Part shown: piece after piece, positions 54,059 through 62,294 of the stretch | Layout of the letters: every line of letters starts with the position of its first letter | Numbering within the stretch: position 1 is the first letter of the stretch | Source of the DNA: Coriobacteriaceae bacterium | GTDB lineage: Bacteria; Actinomycetota; Coriobacteriia; Coriobacteriales; Coriobacteriaceae | NCBI GenBank assembly: GCA_902364975.1 | Contig: CABJFQ010000001.1 | Coordinates: 124,001-188,000, forward strand | DNA: 64,000 nucleotides | Direction: 5' to 3' | Notes under the pieces: generated by a model | What the model was told of the DNA's origin: nothing | What the model saw: only the letters and a program-made list of their open reading frames with translations | The model's database searches: none | Position numbers and translations under genes: made by a program

Positions 54059-54655
54059 ATGGACAAGGCTGAGTTGCGGCGGGCGGTGATTGCTCGGCGC
54101 GATGCTCTTGATTTGGACTTGCGGGCGGCGAAGTCTGCTGATATCTGTGCGCGGCTGGTTGAGCTGCTGGGCCGCTTGGATGCCGCGGCGCCGCACACCG
54201 TTGCCGTCTATGCCGCGATGGGTTCCGAAGTCGACTCAGCCGCGTTTGCCGCAGCTGCCGCCAAACGTGGCTGGCGCGTGGCCTATCCGTGCATGCTCTC
54301 GGCAACAGACGCCGCAGCTTGTGGCCAGCGCATGTGTATGCGGGCAGTTGCTGCCGGCGACGCGGACGCGGCTACGTTTATCGCCCACCCCACGCGGGCC
54401 TTTGCGGCCACGGACATCGACAGCAGCCGCTTCCCCATTGTGCCTGCCGAAGCTCTCGACATGATCGTCGTGCCGCTCGTGGCTTTCGACCGCGCCGGCG
54501 CGCGCCTGGGCTACGGCGGCGGCTGCTACGACCGCTACCTGCCCACGCTTCGTCCCGACTGCCACATCATCGGCATCGCCTTTGACGAACAACGCATCAA
54601 CCACGTCCCCACCGATGCCCACGACCTGCCGCTGCCCAACATCATCAGCGCCTAA
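54059..54655 (+). CDS. 5-formyltetrahydrofolate cyclo-ligase
   Basis: The 198-residue enzyme of the YgfA/FTHFS family converts 5-formyl-THF to 5,10-methenyl-THF with ATP. Motifs seen are AELRRAVIARRDAL at the N terminus, VAVYAAMGSEVD, DMIVVPLVAFDRAGARLGYGGGCYDRYL (nucleotide loop) and IGIAFDEQ. ATG 54059 follows GAGAGGAAG by 8 bases; the frame upstream runs through the repeat and is not coding. It is monocistronic, converging with metA. Confidence 0.9.
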   Translation: MDKAELRRAVIARRDALDLDLRAAKSADICARLVELLGRLDAAAPHTVAVYAAMGSEVDSAAFAAAAAKRGWRVAYPCMLSATDAAACGQRMCMRAVAAGDADAATFIAHPTRAFAATDIDSSRFPIVPAEALDMIVVPLVAFDRAGARLGYGGGCYDRYLPTLRPDCHIIGIAFDEQRINHVPTDAHDLPLPNIISA

Positions 54656-54697
54656 TCGCCGCCACATCAACCACGGCTACAGCAGTACCATCGCAGC

Positions 54698-55624
54698 CTA
54701 GTGCTCCTCGCCGGCGCGGGCTAGGTCGTAGGGCGTGGTCTGGTAGACGTAATAGTTGAGCCAGTTGGTGTAGAGCAGCTGAGCTTGGCTGCGCCAGACG
54801 TTGCGCGGCTCGGCAGTGGGGTCATCATTCGGGAAGTAATGCGCCGGCACCTGAGGGTTGAGCCCGCGCTTCACGTCGCGCTCGTACTCCAGGCGCAACG
54901 TATCGGTATCGTACTCGGGATGGCCAAAGACAAAGAAGCGACGACTGTCCGTCGACTTGACGATGTACAGCCCCACCTCGTCGGACACGGCCACGACCTC
55001 GAGCTGCGGCTCGGCCTCCACGTCCTCGCGGCGCACATCGGTGTTGCGCGAATGCACGGCATAGAAACGGTCGTCAAAGCCGCGGACCAGCGGGCTTTGC
55101 GGCTTGACCAGATAATGCTCGAACACGCCGCTCGCCTTTGCCGGCAGGTCATACTTCTGAATGCCGTAATGATGGTACAGACCGGCCTGCGCGCCCCAAC
55201 AAATGTGCAGCGTAGAGTGCACGTGCGTGGTGGACCAATCCATGATCTGGCAGAGCTCGGGCCAGTAGTCGACCTCCTCGAACGGCATCTGCTCCACCGG
55301 CGCGCCCGTGATGATCAGGCCGTCGTAGTGGATGTCGCGGATGTCGTCGAACGTGCGGTAAAACGTCTCCAGGTGGCCGGCGCTCACGTGGGTGGCCTCG
55401 TGCGTTTTGGTGCGCAGCAGGTCCACCTCCACCTGCAGCGGCGTGTTGGAGAGCTTGCGCATGATCTGCGTCTCGGTGGCGATCTTGGTGGGCATGAGGT
55501 TGAGGATGAGCACGCGCAGCGGACGGATGTCCTGGTGCAGCGCGCGGTACTCGGTCATGACAAAGATGTTCTCGCTCTCGAGCTGCGCGGCGGCAGGGAG
55601 GGCGTCGGGGATGCGAATGGGCAT
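54698..55624 (-). CDS. metA: Homoserine O-acyltransferase (acetyl-CoA type predicted)
   Basis: MetA activates homoserine for methionine synthesis. The 308-residue protein has catalytic Cys142 ([10 protein letters not shown]) and the FGHPEYD segment with His and Glu of the triad. Residue 111 is Glu (GAPVE), as in Bacillus MetA where it specifies acetyl-CoA; E. coli has Gly and uses succinyl-CoA. So it is better called homoserine O-acetyltransferase. AAGGAGC precedes the start. No other methionine genes are adjacent. Confidence 0.92.
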   Translation of the reverse strand: MPIRIPDALPAAAQLESENIFVMTEYRALHQDIRPLRVLILNLMPTKIATETQIMRKLSNTPLQVEVDLLRTKTHEATHVSAGHLETFYRTFDDIRDIHYDGLIITGAPVEQMPFEEVDYWPELCQIMDWSTTHVHSTLHICWGAQAGLYHHYGIQKYDLPAKASGVFEHYLVKPQSPLVRGFDDRFYAVHSRNTDVRREDVEAEPQLEVVAVSDEVGLYIVKSTDSRRFFVFGHPEYDTDTLRLEYERDVKRGLNPQVPAHYFPNDDPTAEPRNVWRSQAQLLYTNWLNYYVYQTTPYDLARAGEEH

Positions 55625-55725
55625 GGATGCTCCTTACGAGTCAGTTGCAGCTATGGTACAACGACCGGCCCCATCCGCGCGAGCACATCGCCCGGCGATG
55701 TCGCCGGCGGCCCAAATCACTCCAA

Positions 55726-55760
55726 AAGTAGAGATTAAAGCATGTCCCAAAAATCTACTT
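55726..55760. repeat. Palindromic repeat between metA and the dehydrogenase gene
   Basis: AAGTAGA-ATT and AATCTACTT arms around AAAGCATGTCCCA. The centre GCATGTCCCAAAAATCTAC is the same as in the copies at 50416 and 52960 (reverse). Confidence 0.7.
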
Positions 55761-55835
55761 CGCTTTAGCCTAGCAAAGTGACGGCAGGAGGCTACAATGG
55801 TTCGACGCGAAAAACTCGGCCGAAAGGATACATAT

Positions 55836-56813
55836 ATGTACCAGACGCGTAAGATCGGTGTGGTCGGCCAGGGCCACGTAGGAGCACATGTCGCCAACAG
55901 CCTGCTCATGCAGGGCATTGCCGATGAGCTGTACCTGTGCGATATCAACGAGGCCAAGGTGACGTCCGAGGTCCAGGACCTGCGCGACTCCCTCTCGTTT
56001 GTCCCGTACAACACCAAGATCGTCAACTGCTACGACCACTACGAGGAGCTGGCCTGCTGCGACGTCATCGTCAACGCCGCCGGCAAGGTCGCGCTGGCCG
56101 CCGGCAACCGCGACGGCGAGCTGTTCTTTACCACCGACGCCGCCCGCACCTTTGCCAAGCGCATCGTCGACGCCGGCTTTGACGGCATCTTCGTGAGCAT
56201 CTCCAACCCCTGCGACGTCGTGTGCACCGAGCTGTGGCACCTGACCGGCTACGATCCCAAGAAGATCATCGGCTCGGGCTGCGGCCTGGACTCCGCCCGC
56301 CTGCGCACCGAGATCTCCAAGAAGGTCGGCGTGAGCCCCAAGTCCATCGACGCCTACATGATCGGCGAGCACGGCTTTAGCCAGCTTGCCGCCTTTAAGG
56401 CCGCAACCATCGCCGGCAAAAACCTCAACGAGCTTCAGGCCGAGAACCCCGACAAGTACTCCTTTGACCACATGGAGGTCGAGGAGCTCGCGCGTAAGGG
56501 CGGCTATGTGACCTACCAGGGCAAGCAGTGCACCGAATACGCCGTCGCCAACTCCGCCGCGCGCGTCTGCGCCGCCGTGCTGCACAACGAGCACGCCGTG
56601 CTTTCCGCTTCCACGCTCATGACCGGCCAGTATGGCGAGGAGGGTATCTTTACCTCCCTGCCGTGCGTGATCGGTGCCGAGGGCGTCGAGGAGGTCTACA
56701 CGCTCGACCTGTCCGAGTACGAGCTCGAGGGCTTCCACAAGAGCTGCCAGCACATCCGCGACAACATCGCCCAGCTCGACTGGTGGGACACCGAGGCCTA
56801 CGATGCAAAGTAG
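55836..56813 (+). CDS. L-2-hydroxyacid dehydrogenase of the LDH/MDH superfamily
   Basis: The 325-residue protein has an NAD fold GQGHVGAHVA near residue 12, DLRDS, NAAGKVALAAGNRDGE in place of the usual LDH substrate loop, ISNPCDVV, IGSGCGLDSARLR and the catalytic IGEHGFS. The substrate loop lacks the Gln-Arg pattern of L-lactate dehydrogenase and is closer to L-2-hydroxyisocaproate dehydrogenases, so branched or larger 2-oxoacids are possible substrates. AAAGGAT precedes the ATG at 55836. Codon use suggests strong expression; a good terminator follows. Confidence 0.85.
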   Translation: MYQTRKIGVVGQGHVGAHVANSLLMQGIADELYLCDINEAKVTSEVQDLRDSLSFVPYNTKIVNCYDHYEELACCDVIVNAAGKVALAAGNRDGELFFTTDAARTFAKRIVDAGFDGIFVSISNPCDVVCTELWHLTGYDPKKIIGSGCGLDSARLRTEISKKVGVSPKSIDAYMIGEHGFSQLAAFKAATIAGKNLNELQAENPDKYSFDHMEVEELARKGGYVTYQGKQCTEYAVANSAARVCAAVLHNEHAVLSASTLMTGQYGEEGIFTSLPCVIGAEGVEEVYTLDLSEYELEGFHKSCQHIRDNIAQLDWWDTEAYDAK

Positions 56814-56856
56814 GCCGATGGCTGCCGCAACCTTGCGAATCTAAGCGCGATACTAA

Positions 56857-56897
56857 GCGGGCCGCGCCGGAAATCCCCGGCGCGGCCCGCTTTTTTG
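56857..56897 (+). terminator. Terminator of the 2-hydroxyacid dehydrogenase gene
   Basis: GCGGGCCGCGCCGG pairs with CCGGCGCGGCCCGC around AAATCC, followed by six T. Confidence 0.92.
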
Positions 56898-56920
56898 ACT
56901 CACGCAGTGCCCTTGCGAAT

Positions 56921-57102
56921 CGAAGGTGAATACTTTTCCGCGAAGTGAACGAGCAAAAACGAGCCCCCGAAGCATCGACACTTTTCAGACGCCGTTTCCT
57001 GCGGTTTCGCCGAGTTTTTCCTGCAGTTTTGGCGTCAAAAAGTGTGGATGCTTCGGGGGTCCAAAATAGGTCGTTCACTTCGCGGAAAAGTATTCACCTT
57101 CG
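56921..57102. repeat. 182-bp nested palindromic element
   Basis: The outer arms 56921-56953 and 57070-57102 match at 32 of 33 positions as inverted copies; a second pair (56963-56993 with 57031-57062) lies inside. Together they could form a hairpin of over 60 pairs with a roughly 35-base apex. No gene is seen in the gap 56898-57191. Confidence 0.85.
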
Positions 57103-57191
57103 TTTTCGCGCAGACACGAATCCGGCCGCCACAACGCAAAACGGGGCCCGCGCGCAGCGCAGACCCCGTCAAAAAAGATAATTCCCGTTAC

Positions 57192-58160
57192 CTAGTACTG
57201 CTCGATGCCCATGTAGCGACGAACCTCGGGGCTGTGGTCGAACACCTTGCCGCGGGCGGCGCGCAGCTCGCAGCTCATGTTGTAGAAGAAGATCGGCTCC
57301 AGGTACGAACGCACGCTGGCAGGCACGTCGCCCACGCCGTACTCGAGTGCGTCGAGCACCATGACCGTATCGGTGTGCGTGTTGAGGAACGCCAGCGCGC
57401 GCTCCTCCATGGGGCGGCACTCGCCCGATCCGAGCTGCACAAAGTAGAACACGCCGGGCTCGGTAGCCTCGAACGGGCCGTGGAAGTACTCGCCGGAGTG
57501 GATGTAGCAGCAGTGCTGCCACTGCATCTCCATGAGCGAGCAGATGGCCATGGCATAGGTCTGGCTAAAGTTGGGGCCGGAGCCCAGGATATAGAAGAAC
57601 TTGTGGTGCTGGCAGAGCTCGGCAAAGCGATCGCCCAGCTCGGCATTGACCTTCTCGCGGGCAGCGGGCAACAGCGCATCCATCTGCTTAAGGCCGGCGT
57701 ACATATCGGCGAGCGCCTCGTAACCCTCCTGCTGGTCGAGCAGCTCGGCAGCCATCAGGACGCCGATGCCTTGCGGAACCTCGGCCTGCGGCACGCCTTC
57801 GCCCCACGGATAGACCCAGGTGGTCCACTTGCCGTTATCAATCTTGGAGCCCTCGCAGTCGGTCATGGCCACGACCTCGGCGCCGGCTGCCAGCGCCATC
57901 TCGCAACCGTCGACGACCTCCTGCGTATTGCCGCTGTGACTGCAGGCGATGACGAGTGACTTCTCGCCAAGACTCTTGGGGGCCATCAGGCAAAACTCGC
58001 GCGCCGTGTAAACCGTCGAGGTAAACGTGGTCGCCTCGCGCTTGAGCAGCTCGTTGGCCGGCATCAGGTCGATCATCGAACCGCCGCAAGCAATCCAAAA
58101 GACGTTCTCAATCTTGCCCTTGCGCTCGATAATTTCCTGAACCAGATCGTGTGCGTTCAT
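57192..58160 (-). CDS. SIS-domain fructoselysine-6-phosphate deglycase-like protein
   Basis: A second two-SIS-domain protein, 322 residues: VFWIACGGSMIDLMPANELL and IACSHSGNTQEVVDGCEMAL in domain one; FYILGSGPNFSQTYAMAICSLMEMQW and the YIHSGEYFHGPFEATEPG segment in domain two. It follows FrlB closely. AAGGAGGG precedes the ATG. It is downstream of a GntR gene and has no transporter beside it, so it may use substrate imported elsewhere, perhaps by the PTS at 44.9-48.8 kb. Confidence 0.85.
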   Translation of the reverse strand: MNAHDLVQEIIERKGKIENVFWIACGGSMIDLMPANELLKREATTFTSTVYTAREFCLMAPKSLGEKSLVIACSHSGNTQEVVDGCEMALAAGAEVVAMTDCEGSKIDNGKWTTWVYPWGEGVPQAEVPQGIGVLMAAELLDQQEGYEALADMYAGLKQMDALLPAAREKVNAELGDRFAELCQHHKFFYILGSGPNFSQTYAMAICSLMEMQWQHCCYIHSGEYFHGPFEATEPGVFYFVQLGSGECRPMEERALAFLNTHTDTVMVLDALEYGVGDVPASVRSYLEPIFFYNMSCELRAARGKVFDHSPEVRRYMGIEQY

Positions 58161-58216
58161 GGTGATGTCCCTCCTTGTGTGGCGGTTTCGAACGACGACA
58201 GCTCGTACCTGCGGTC

Positions 58217-58295
58217 GTTCTATGTTGTCCTATTTATAGCACGTGTAATAACGCCCGTGAAGTCATCCCGGCAAATTTGTTCTATGTTGTTCTAT
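58217..58295. promoter_or_regulatory. Promoter of the second deglycase gene with two operator-like repeats
   Basis: GTTCTATGTTGTCCTAT (58217-58233) and GTTCTATGTTGTTCTAT (58279-58295) match at 16 of 17 positions, 62 bases apart. Each contains tandem TTCTAT/TCCTAT half sites. On the minus strand a -10 box TATAAA (58233-58238) and a -35-like TTCACG lie between them. They fit binding sites of the adjacent GntR regulator. Confidence 0.65.
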
Positions 58296-58304
58296 CTGTG
58301 GACG

Positions 58305-59072
58305 TTAGATGTCGAACACGTAGCGCGAGCCCACGATCTTTTGGCGCCCGAGCAGCAGGGGGCGCTCGTCTGCATCGGTAAAATACCCCTCCATATAAAA
58401 GAGCGGCTCGCCGACCGGCACCTCCAGCAGCGGGGCCGCCTGGGCATCCGCCAGCGCAATCTCCACGGTGCAGGGGTCGGACTTGAGCGGCGCGCGACCC
58501 GAATGCTCGGCAACGAGCGAGAAGATCGAGTTGTCGGCGAGGTCCTTATCGGCAAGCGTCTGCAGGTAGGGATGGTCGGCGAGCACAAAGGCGTTGTTCT
58601 CGAGCATGACGGGCACGCCGTCTGCCGTGCGCACGCGCTCGACCACAATGAGCTCGCAGCCGGGTTCCACGCCAAAAAATGCCGCGTCCTCGTGCGTCGC
58701 CGCAACCACCGTGCGCGACACCAGGCGCGCTCCGGCCACCATGTCGTTGGCGGCGCAACCCTCGGAAAAGCTCTGGACGTCGCCTTTCTGGACAATCTTG
58801 CGCTTGAGCTTGGGAGCGCACACAAAGGTGCCCCTCCCCTGCTGTCGGTGGAGATACCCCGCGCGCGACAGCTCCTCGATGGCACGGCGCACGGTGATGC
58901 GCCCCACGCCGTAGGACTTCGCGAGCTCCATCTCGGCAGGAATGCGCGAACCGGCAGGGTACACGCCGCGCGCGATCTCGCCCTTTAGGTCGTCCATAAC
59001 CTGCTGGTACAGCGGCACGGCGGACACCTCGGCGCGCTCGGAACGTTCGGTCTTGCTATCGGCTGCCATCAT
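58305..59072 (-). CDS. GntR/UTRA transcriptional regulator (second deglycase)
   Basis: The 255-residue protein has a short charged N terminus, a winged helix (PLYQQVMDDLKGEIARGVYPAGSRIPAEMELAKSYGVGRITVRRAIEEL spanning about 20-70) and a UTRA domain. It lies upstream of the deglycase gene on the same strand and is coupled to recQ by TAATG. Two direct repeats at 58217 and 58279 are candidate operators. It is likely a repressor released by the deglycase substrate or product. Confidence 0.87.
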   Translation of the reverse strand: MMAADSKTERSERAEVSAVPLYQQVMDDLKGEIARGVYPAGSRIPAEMELAKSYGVGRITVRRAIEELSRAGYLHRQQGRGTFVCAPKLKRKIVQKGDVQSFSEGCAANDMVAGARLVSRTVVAATHEDAAFFGVEPGCELIVVERVRTADGVPVMLENNAFVLADHPYLQTLADKDLADNSIFSLVAEHSGRAPLKSDPCTVEIALADAQAAPLLEVPVGEPLFYMEGYFTDADERPLLLGRQKIVGSRYVFDI

Positions 59073-61051
59073 TACGCTCCATCCCGCGCATGCTCGGACT
59101 CAAATTCTTCAATCGCCGCCATAAACTGCTCGCCAAAGGCGTCGGCCTTTTTCTCGCCAATGCCGTTGACCCGGATCAGCTCCTCGCGCGTTTGAGGGCG
59201 CAGGCGGCACAGGCCGCGCAGAGCCTTGTCGGAAAAGACCATATACGGCGCCATCTCCAGCTCGGTCGAGATCTCCTTGCGCAAGGCACGCAGGCGCTCG
59301 AACAGCTCGGCATCGTCGCCCACGCGCGGGCGCTGATCCAGCTCAGCCTCCTCGCGCAGCAGATCCACCGCGCGGCGGGCGCGGGCCGAGGCCTTGCGCT
59401 TGGACGCGCGACGCTTAACGGTAAAGGCGAACGCCTCATCCTCGACCTCGCCGGCACGCGGGCCCAGCCCAACGACCGGGTACTGCCCCTGCGAGGTGGC
59501 CAGATAACCGCGGCCGCACAGCTGGCCGATGATGTCCTTGATGCGCCCGACCGATTCGCTCGACAGCTCACCGTAGCCGCGGTCCTCGTCCAGATGCATC
59601 TGGCGAATGCGCTCGGTGTTGCCGCCGTGGAGCACGTCGGCGATCAGCGACTTGCCAAAACGCATGGGACGCGTGGCCACATAGCGCACGGCAGCGCGGG
59701 CCATATCGGTGACGTCCTCGACCTCGAACTGCGTGAGGCAGTTGCTGCAGTTGCCGCAGCCCTCGGCTTCGTCCGTGGCGGTGCCGCCCGCGGCGGCTGC
59801 CGCATGCTCGGCCGCGGCCTCGTCGCCAAAGTAGCGCAGCATGTATTCGCGCAGGCAGCCGGTGGTGTTGCAGTAGCCCTCCATCTGGCTGAGCAGGCGA
59901 TATCGATTCTGGAGCGCCCACGCGCGCTGCTCGTCGTCGAGCGCCTCATCGGCAGCATCGCCGCGGTCGATCAAAAAGCGACGCATGCGAAAATCGTTAC
60001 CGTTCCACAGCAGATGGCAGCTGGCCGGGTCGCCATCGCGGCCGGCGCGGCCCGCCTCCTGGTAGTAGGCTTCGATGCTCTCGGGCACGTTGTTGTGAAT
60101 CACGTAGCGCACGTTGGGCTTGTCGATGCCCATGCCAAAGGCGTTGGTGGCAACCATCACCTGGATATCGTCGTCAATAAAGGCACGCTGGCTTTGGCGG
60201 CGGGCGTCGTTACCCATGCCGGCATGGTAGCGGCCAACGCGAATGCCGCTGGGGCCCAGCGCTTCGGCAAGCTCGCCTGCCAGCGCATCGACCGTCTTGC
60301 GGGTCGAGCAATACACGATGCCGCTCTCGCTCGAATGCGCGATCACGTAGTCGCGCACCCACGCTGCCTTGGCCTTGTCGCCCATCTCCTCGCAGCCAAA
60401 GTAGAGGTTCTTGCGATCGAAGCCCGTCACCACCGTCGCGGGATTTTGCAGGCCGAGCATCTGCTGAATGTCCGCGCGCACACGCTCAGTCGCCGTAGCG
60501 GTAAAGGCCGCCACGATGGGGCGCTGCGGCAGGGAATCGATGAACTCACGAATCTGCAGGTAGGCGGGGCGGAAATCCTGGCCCCATTGGCTCACGCAGT
60601 GGGCCTCGTCAATGGCCACGAGCGGCACGCCAATGCCGCCGTCCGCCGCGGCCTCCTGCGCAAAGGCTAAAAAGCGCGGCTCGAGCAGGCGCTCGGGCGC
60701 CACGTACATAAGTTGGTAGCGGCCCTCGCGCGCCCGCTTGAGCACGGTGTTTTGCTGGGCCGGAGTAAGGCTGGAGTTGAGATAACTGGGGCGCGCACCC
60801 GCCGCGAGCAGCGCGCGGGTCTGGTCCTCCATAAGCGACAGCAACGGACTCACCACAAAGGTGATGCCGGGCAGCATGAGCGCGGGTACCTGGTAGCAAA
60901 TGGACTTGCCGGCGCCCGTGGGCATAACGCCCAGCGCGTCGCAGCCGGCAAGGATCGCATCGACCATACGGTCCTGCCCCGGGCGAAACGAGGTGTAGCC
61001 AAAATAGGCGCCGAGCGTGTCGAGCGCCGTCTGCTGCATGCTATCGGTCAT
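59072..61051 (-). CDS. recQ: ATP-dependent DNA helicase RecQ
   Basis: The 659-residue helicase has SFRPGQ (Q motif), MPTGAGKS (Walker A, Lys49), IDEAHCVSQWGQDFRP (DEAH), FTATATERV, QEAGRAGRDGDPASCHL, a zinc region with CGNCSNC, a winged-helix region and a C-terminal HRDC domain (DKALRGLCRLRPQTREELIRVNGIGEKKADAFG, split over about 610-645). It unwinds 3'-tailed DNA in recombination repair. TAGGAAA precedes the ATG. It runs into the gntR gene. Confidence 0.95.
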   Translation of the reverse strand: MTDSMQQTALDTLGAYFGYTSFRPGQDRMVDAILAGCDALGVMPTGAGKSICYQVPALMLPGITFVVSPLLSLMEDQTRALLAAGARPSYLNSSLTPAQQNTVLKRAREGRYQLMYVAPERLLEPRFLAFAQEAAADGGIGVPLVAIDEAHCVSQWGQDFRPAYLQIREFIDSLPQRPIVAAFTATATERVRADIQQMLGLQNPATVVTGFDRKNLYFGCEEMGDKAKAAWVRDYVIAHSSESGIVYCSTRKTVDALAGELAEALGPSGIRVGRYHAGMGNDARRQSQRAFIDDDIQVMVATNAFGMGIDKPNVRYVIHNNVPESIEAYYQEAGRAGRDGDPASCHLLWNGNDFRMRRFLIDRGDAADEALDDEQRAWALQNRYRLLSQMEGYCNTTGCLREYMLRYFGDEAAAEHAAAAAGGTATDEAEGCGNCSNCLTQFEVEDVTDMARAAVRYVATRPMRFGKSLIADVLHGGNTERIRQMHLDEDRGYGELSSESVGRIKDIIGQLCGRGYLATSQGQYPVVGLGPRAGEVEDEAFAFTVKRRASKRKASARARRAVDLLREEAELDQRPRVGDDAELFERLRALRKEISTELEMAPYMVFSDKALRGLCRLRPQTREELIRVNGIGEKKADAFGEQFMAAIEEFESEHARDGA

Positions 61052-61177
61052 GGTTTCCTAACGTCCAAGTCATCTGCCGCCGATTATACGCCGCCACGCG
61101 GACCGGTGCCGCACGGCTGCCGGCCACAAGCAACGCGATCCGAGGGAACGAGCGTGGATTTTTGGACACTTTCCTGA

Positions 61178-61243
61178 TGAGCATGGATAATCTCCCACTT
61201 TGAGCCCGTCACCGAGCCAAAAACGGGAGATTATCCACGCTCA
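61178..61243. repeat. Palindromic element upstream of recQ
   Basis: ATGAGCATGGATAATCTCCC (61178-61197) and the right arm 61224-61243 are inverted copies differing at one position, around 26 bases. A partial third copy of the arm (GAGCGTGGAT) lies at 61149-61158. Confidence 0.8.
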
Positions 61244-61256
61244 TTCTGCGGGTAGT

Positions 61257-61466
61257 CGATGTTTTGGCAAAGTCAGCGAAAGCCCGTCAGAGCGAGCAAG
61301 GTGCCTTGAAACGAGGCGGCATTGACCTTCTGGTCATGCCGCCGAAGTTGAAAGGCAGATTGCCGCTCTGGCGGGCTTGCAGCGTCGACCGGTCCGCCGT
61401 TCGTCAGAACGGCGGAACCAAAGGCGCAGCGTCGAGCCGTTGCGCGGTTTGGAAAACCGCGCAACT
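61257..61466. ncRNA. Candidate structured element B (three nested stems plus extra hairpins)
   Basis: Same fold as 35031-35195: P1 pairs 61282-61294 with 61364-61376; P2 pairs 61303-61307 with 61352-61356; P3 pairs 61315-61322 with 61336-61343 around GACC-TTCT-GGTC. An added module, hairpin 61393-61416, is bounded by two copies of GCAGCGTCGA (61379 and 61426). The last hairpin (61439-61465) ends 6 bases before the gntR stop on the minus strand. Most paired positions differ from element A yet remain complementary. Confidence 0.7.
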
Positions 61467-61470
61467 AGAG

Positions 61471-62190
61471 CTACATCACCATGACGTAGCGGCTGCCCAC
61501 GTAGTACTGCTTACCCATCAGGACCGGCTCGCCATTGGGGCCGATAAAGCCGGCACGCAGATTGAGCAGTGGATCGTGCGGAGCAATGCCCAACTCGGCC
61601 GCTTGCTCGGCGTTAGCGCGAACGGCCTCGACCGTACGGTAGCCAACCGAGACAATCGGCGTTCCGCCAACACGCTCGACCTCGGCAAAAATCGACTTGT
61701 CCTCAAGATCGGCCGTCAACAGCTCACGGTATGTATCAAACGGCACAAAGATGTTTTCCTCAAAGATGGGCTCGCCGTCGGCCGTACGCACGCGCTTAAT
61801 GTGCAGTAGCAGCGCGTCCTTCTGCAGGCCAAAGAACTCCATCTCGTTTTGACGTGCCGGCACAATCTGGCGATCGACCACGTGTGCACCCGCCTTCATG
61901 TCATTGTCGGCACACAGCGCGGTAAACGTCTGCAACGTCGAGGCGTGGAACTGGCGGTTGATGTGCGGCGTGGAGACAAAGGTGCCGCGGCCCTGCTGCT
62001 TAACCAGGTAGCCATCGGAGCACAGCTCCTCAACGGCGCGACGCACCGTAATGCGGCTTACCTCGTACTGCTCGGCAAGCTCAAGCTCGGACGGGATACG
62101 CTCCTTGGGTGCATAAACACCTTTCTCGATCGCATCCTTGATTTCGTCGTAAATCTGCTGGTAAAGTGGTGCATTTTTGGGTGCGGGCAT
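61471..62190 (-). CDS. GntR/UTRA transcriptional regulator (third)
   Basis: The 239-residue protein is very similar in layout to the one at 58305-59072: winged helix (PLYQQIYDEIKDAIEKGVYAPKERIPSELELAEQYEVSRITVRRAVEEL, about 8-55) and UTRA domain ending in YYVGSRYVMVM. The ribosome site is weak. No metabolic gene is beside it on this strand except the YitT gene behind, so its target is unclear; it may regulate one of the two deglycase units. Confidence 0.85.
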   Translation of the reverse strand: MPAPKNAPLYQQIYDEIKDAIEKGVYAPKERIPSELELAEQYEVSRITVRRAVEELCSDGYLVKQQGRGTFVSTPHINRQFHASTLQTFTALCADNDMKAGAHVVDRQIVPARQNEMEFFGLQKDALLLHIKRVRTADGEPIFEENIFVPFDTYRELLTADLEDKSIFAEVERVGGTPIVSVGYRTVEAVRANAEQAAELGIAPHDPLLNLRAGFIGPNGEPVLMGKQYYVGSRYVMVM

Positions 62191-62294
62191 ATCTGATCAC
62201 TCTTATCAAAATAGCGAAATAACTAATACGTATATAACGTCTTTTTATATGTTATCTCAGTTTGATAAAACGATACACCACATACAGCAAATCC

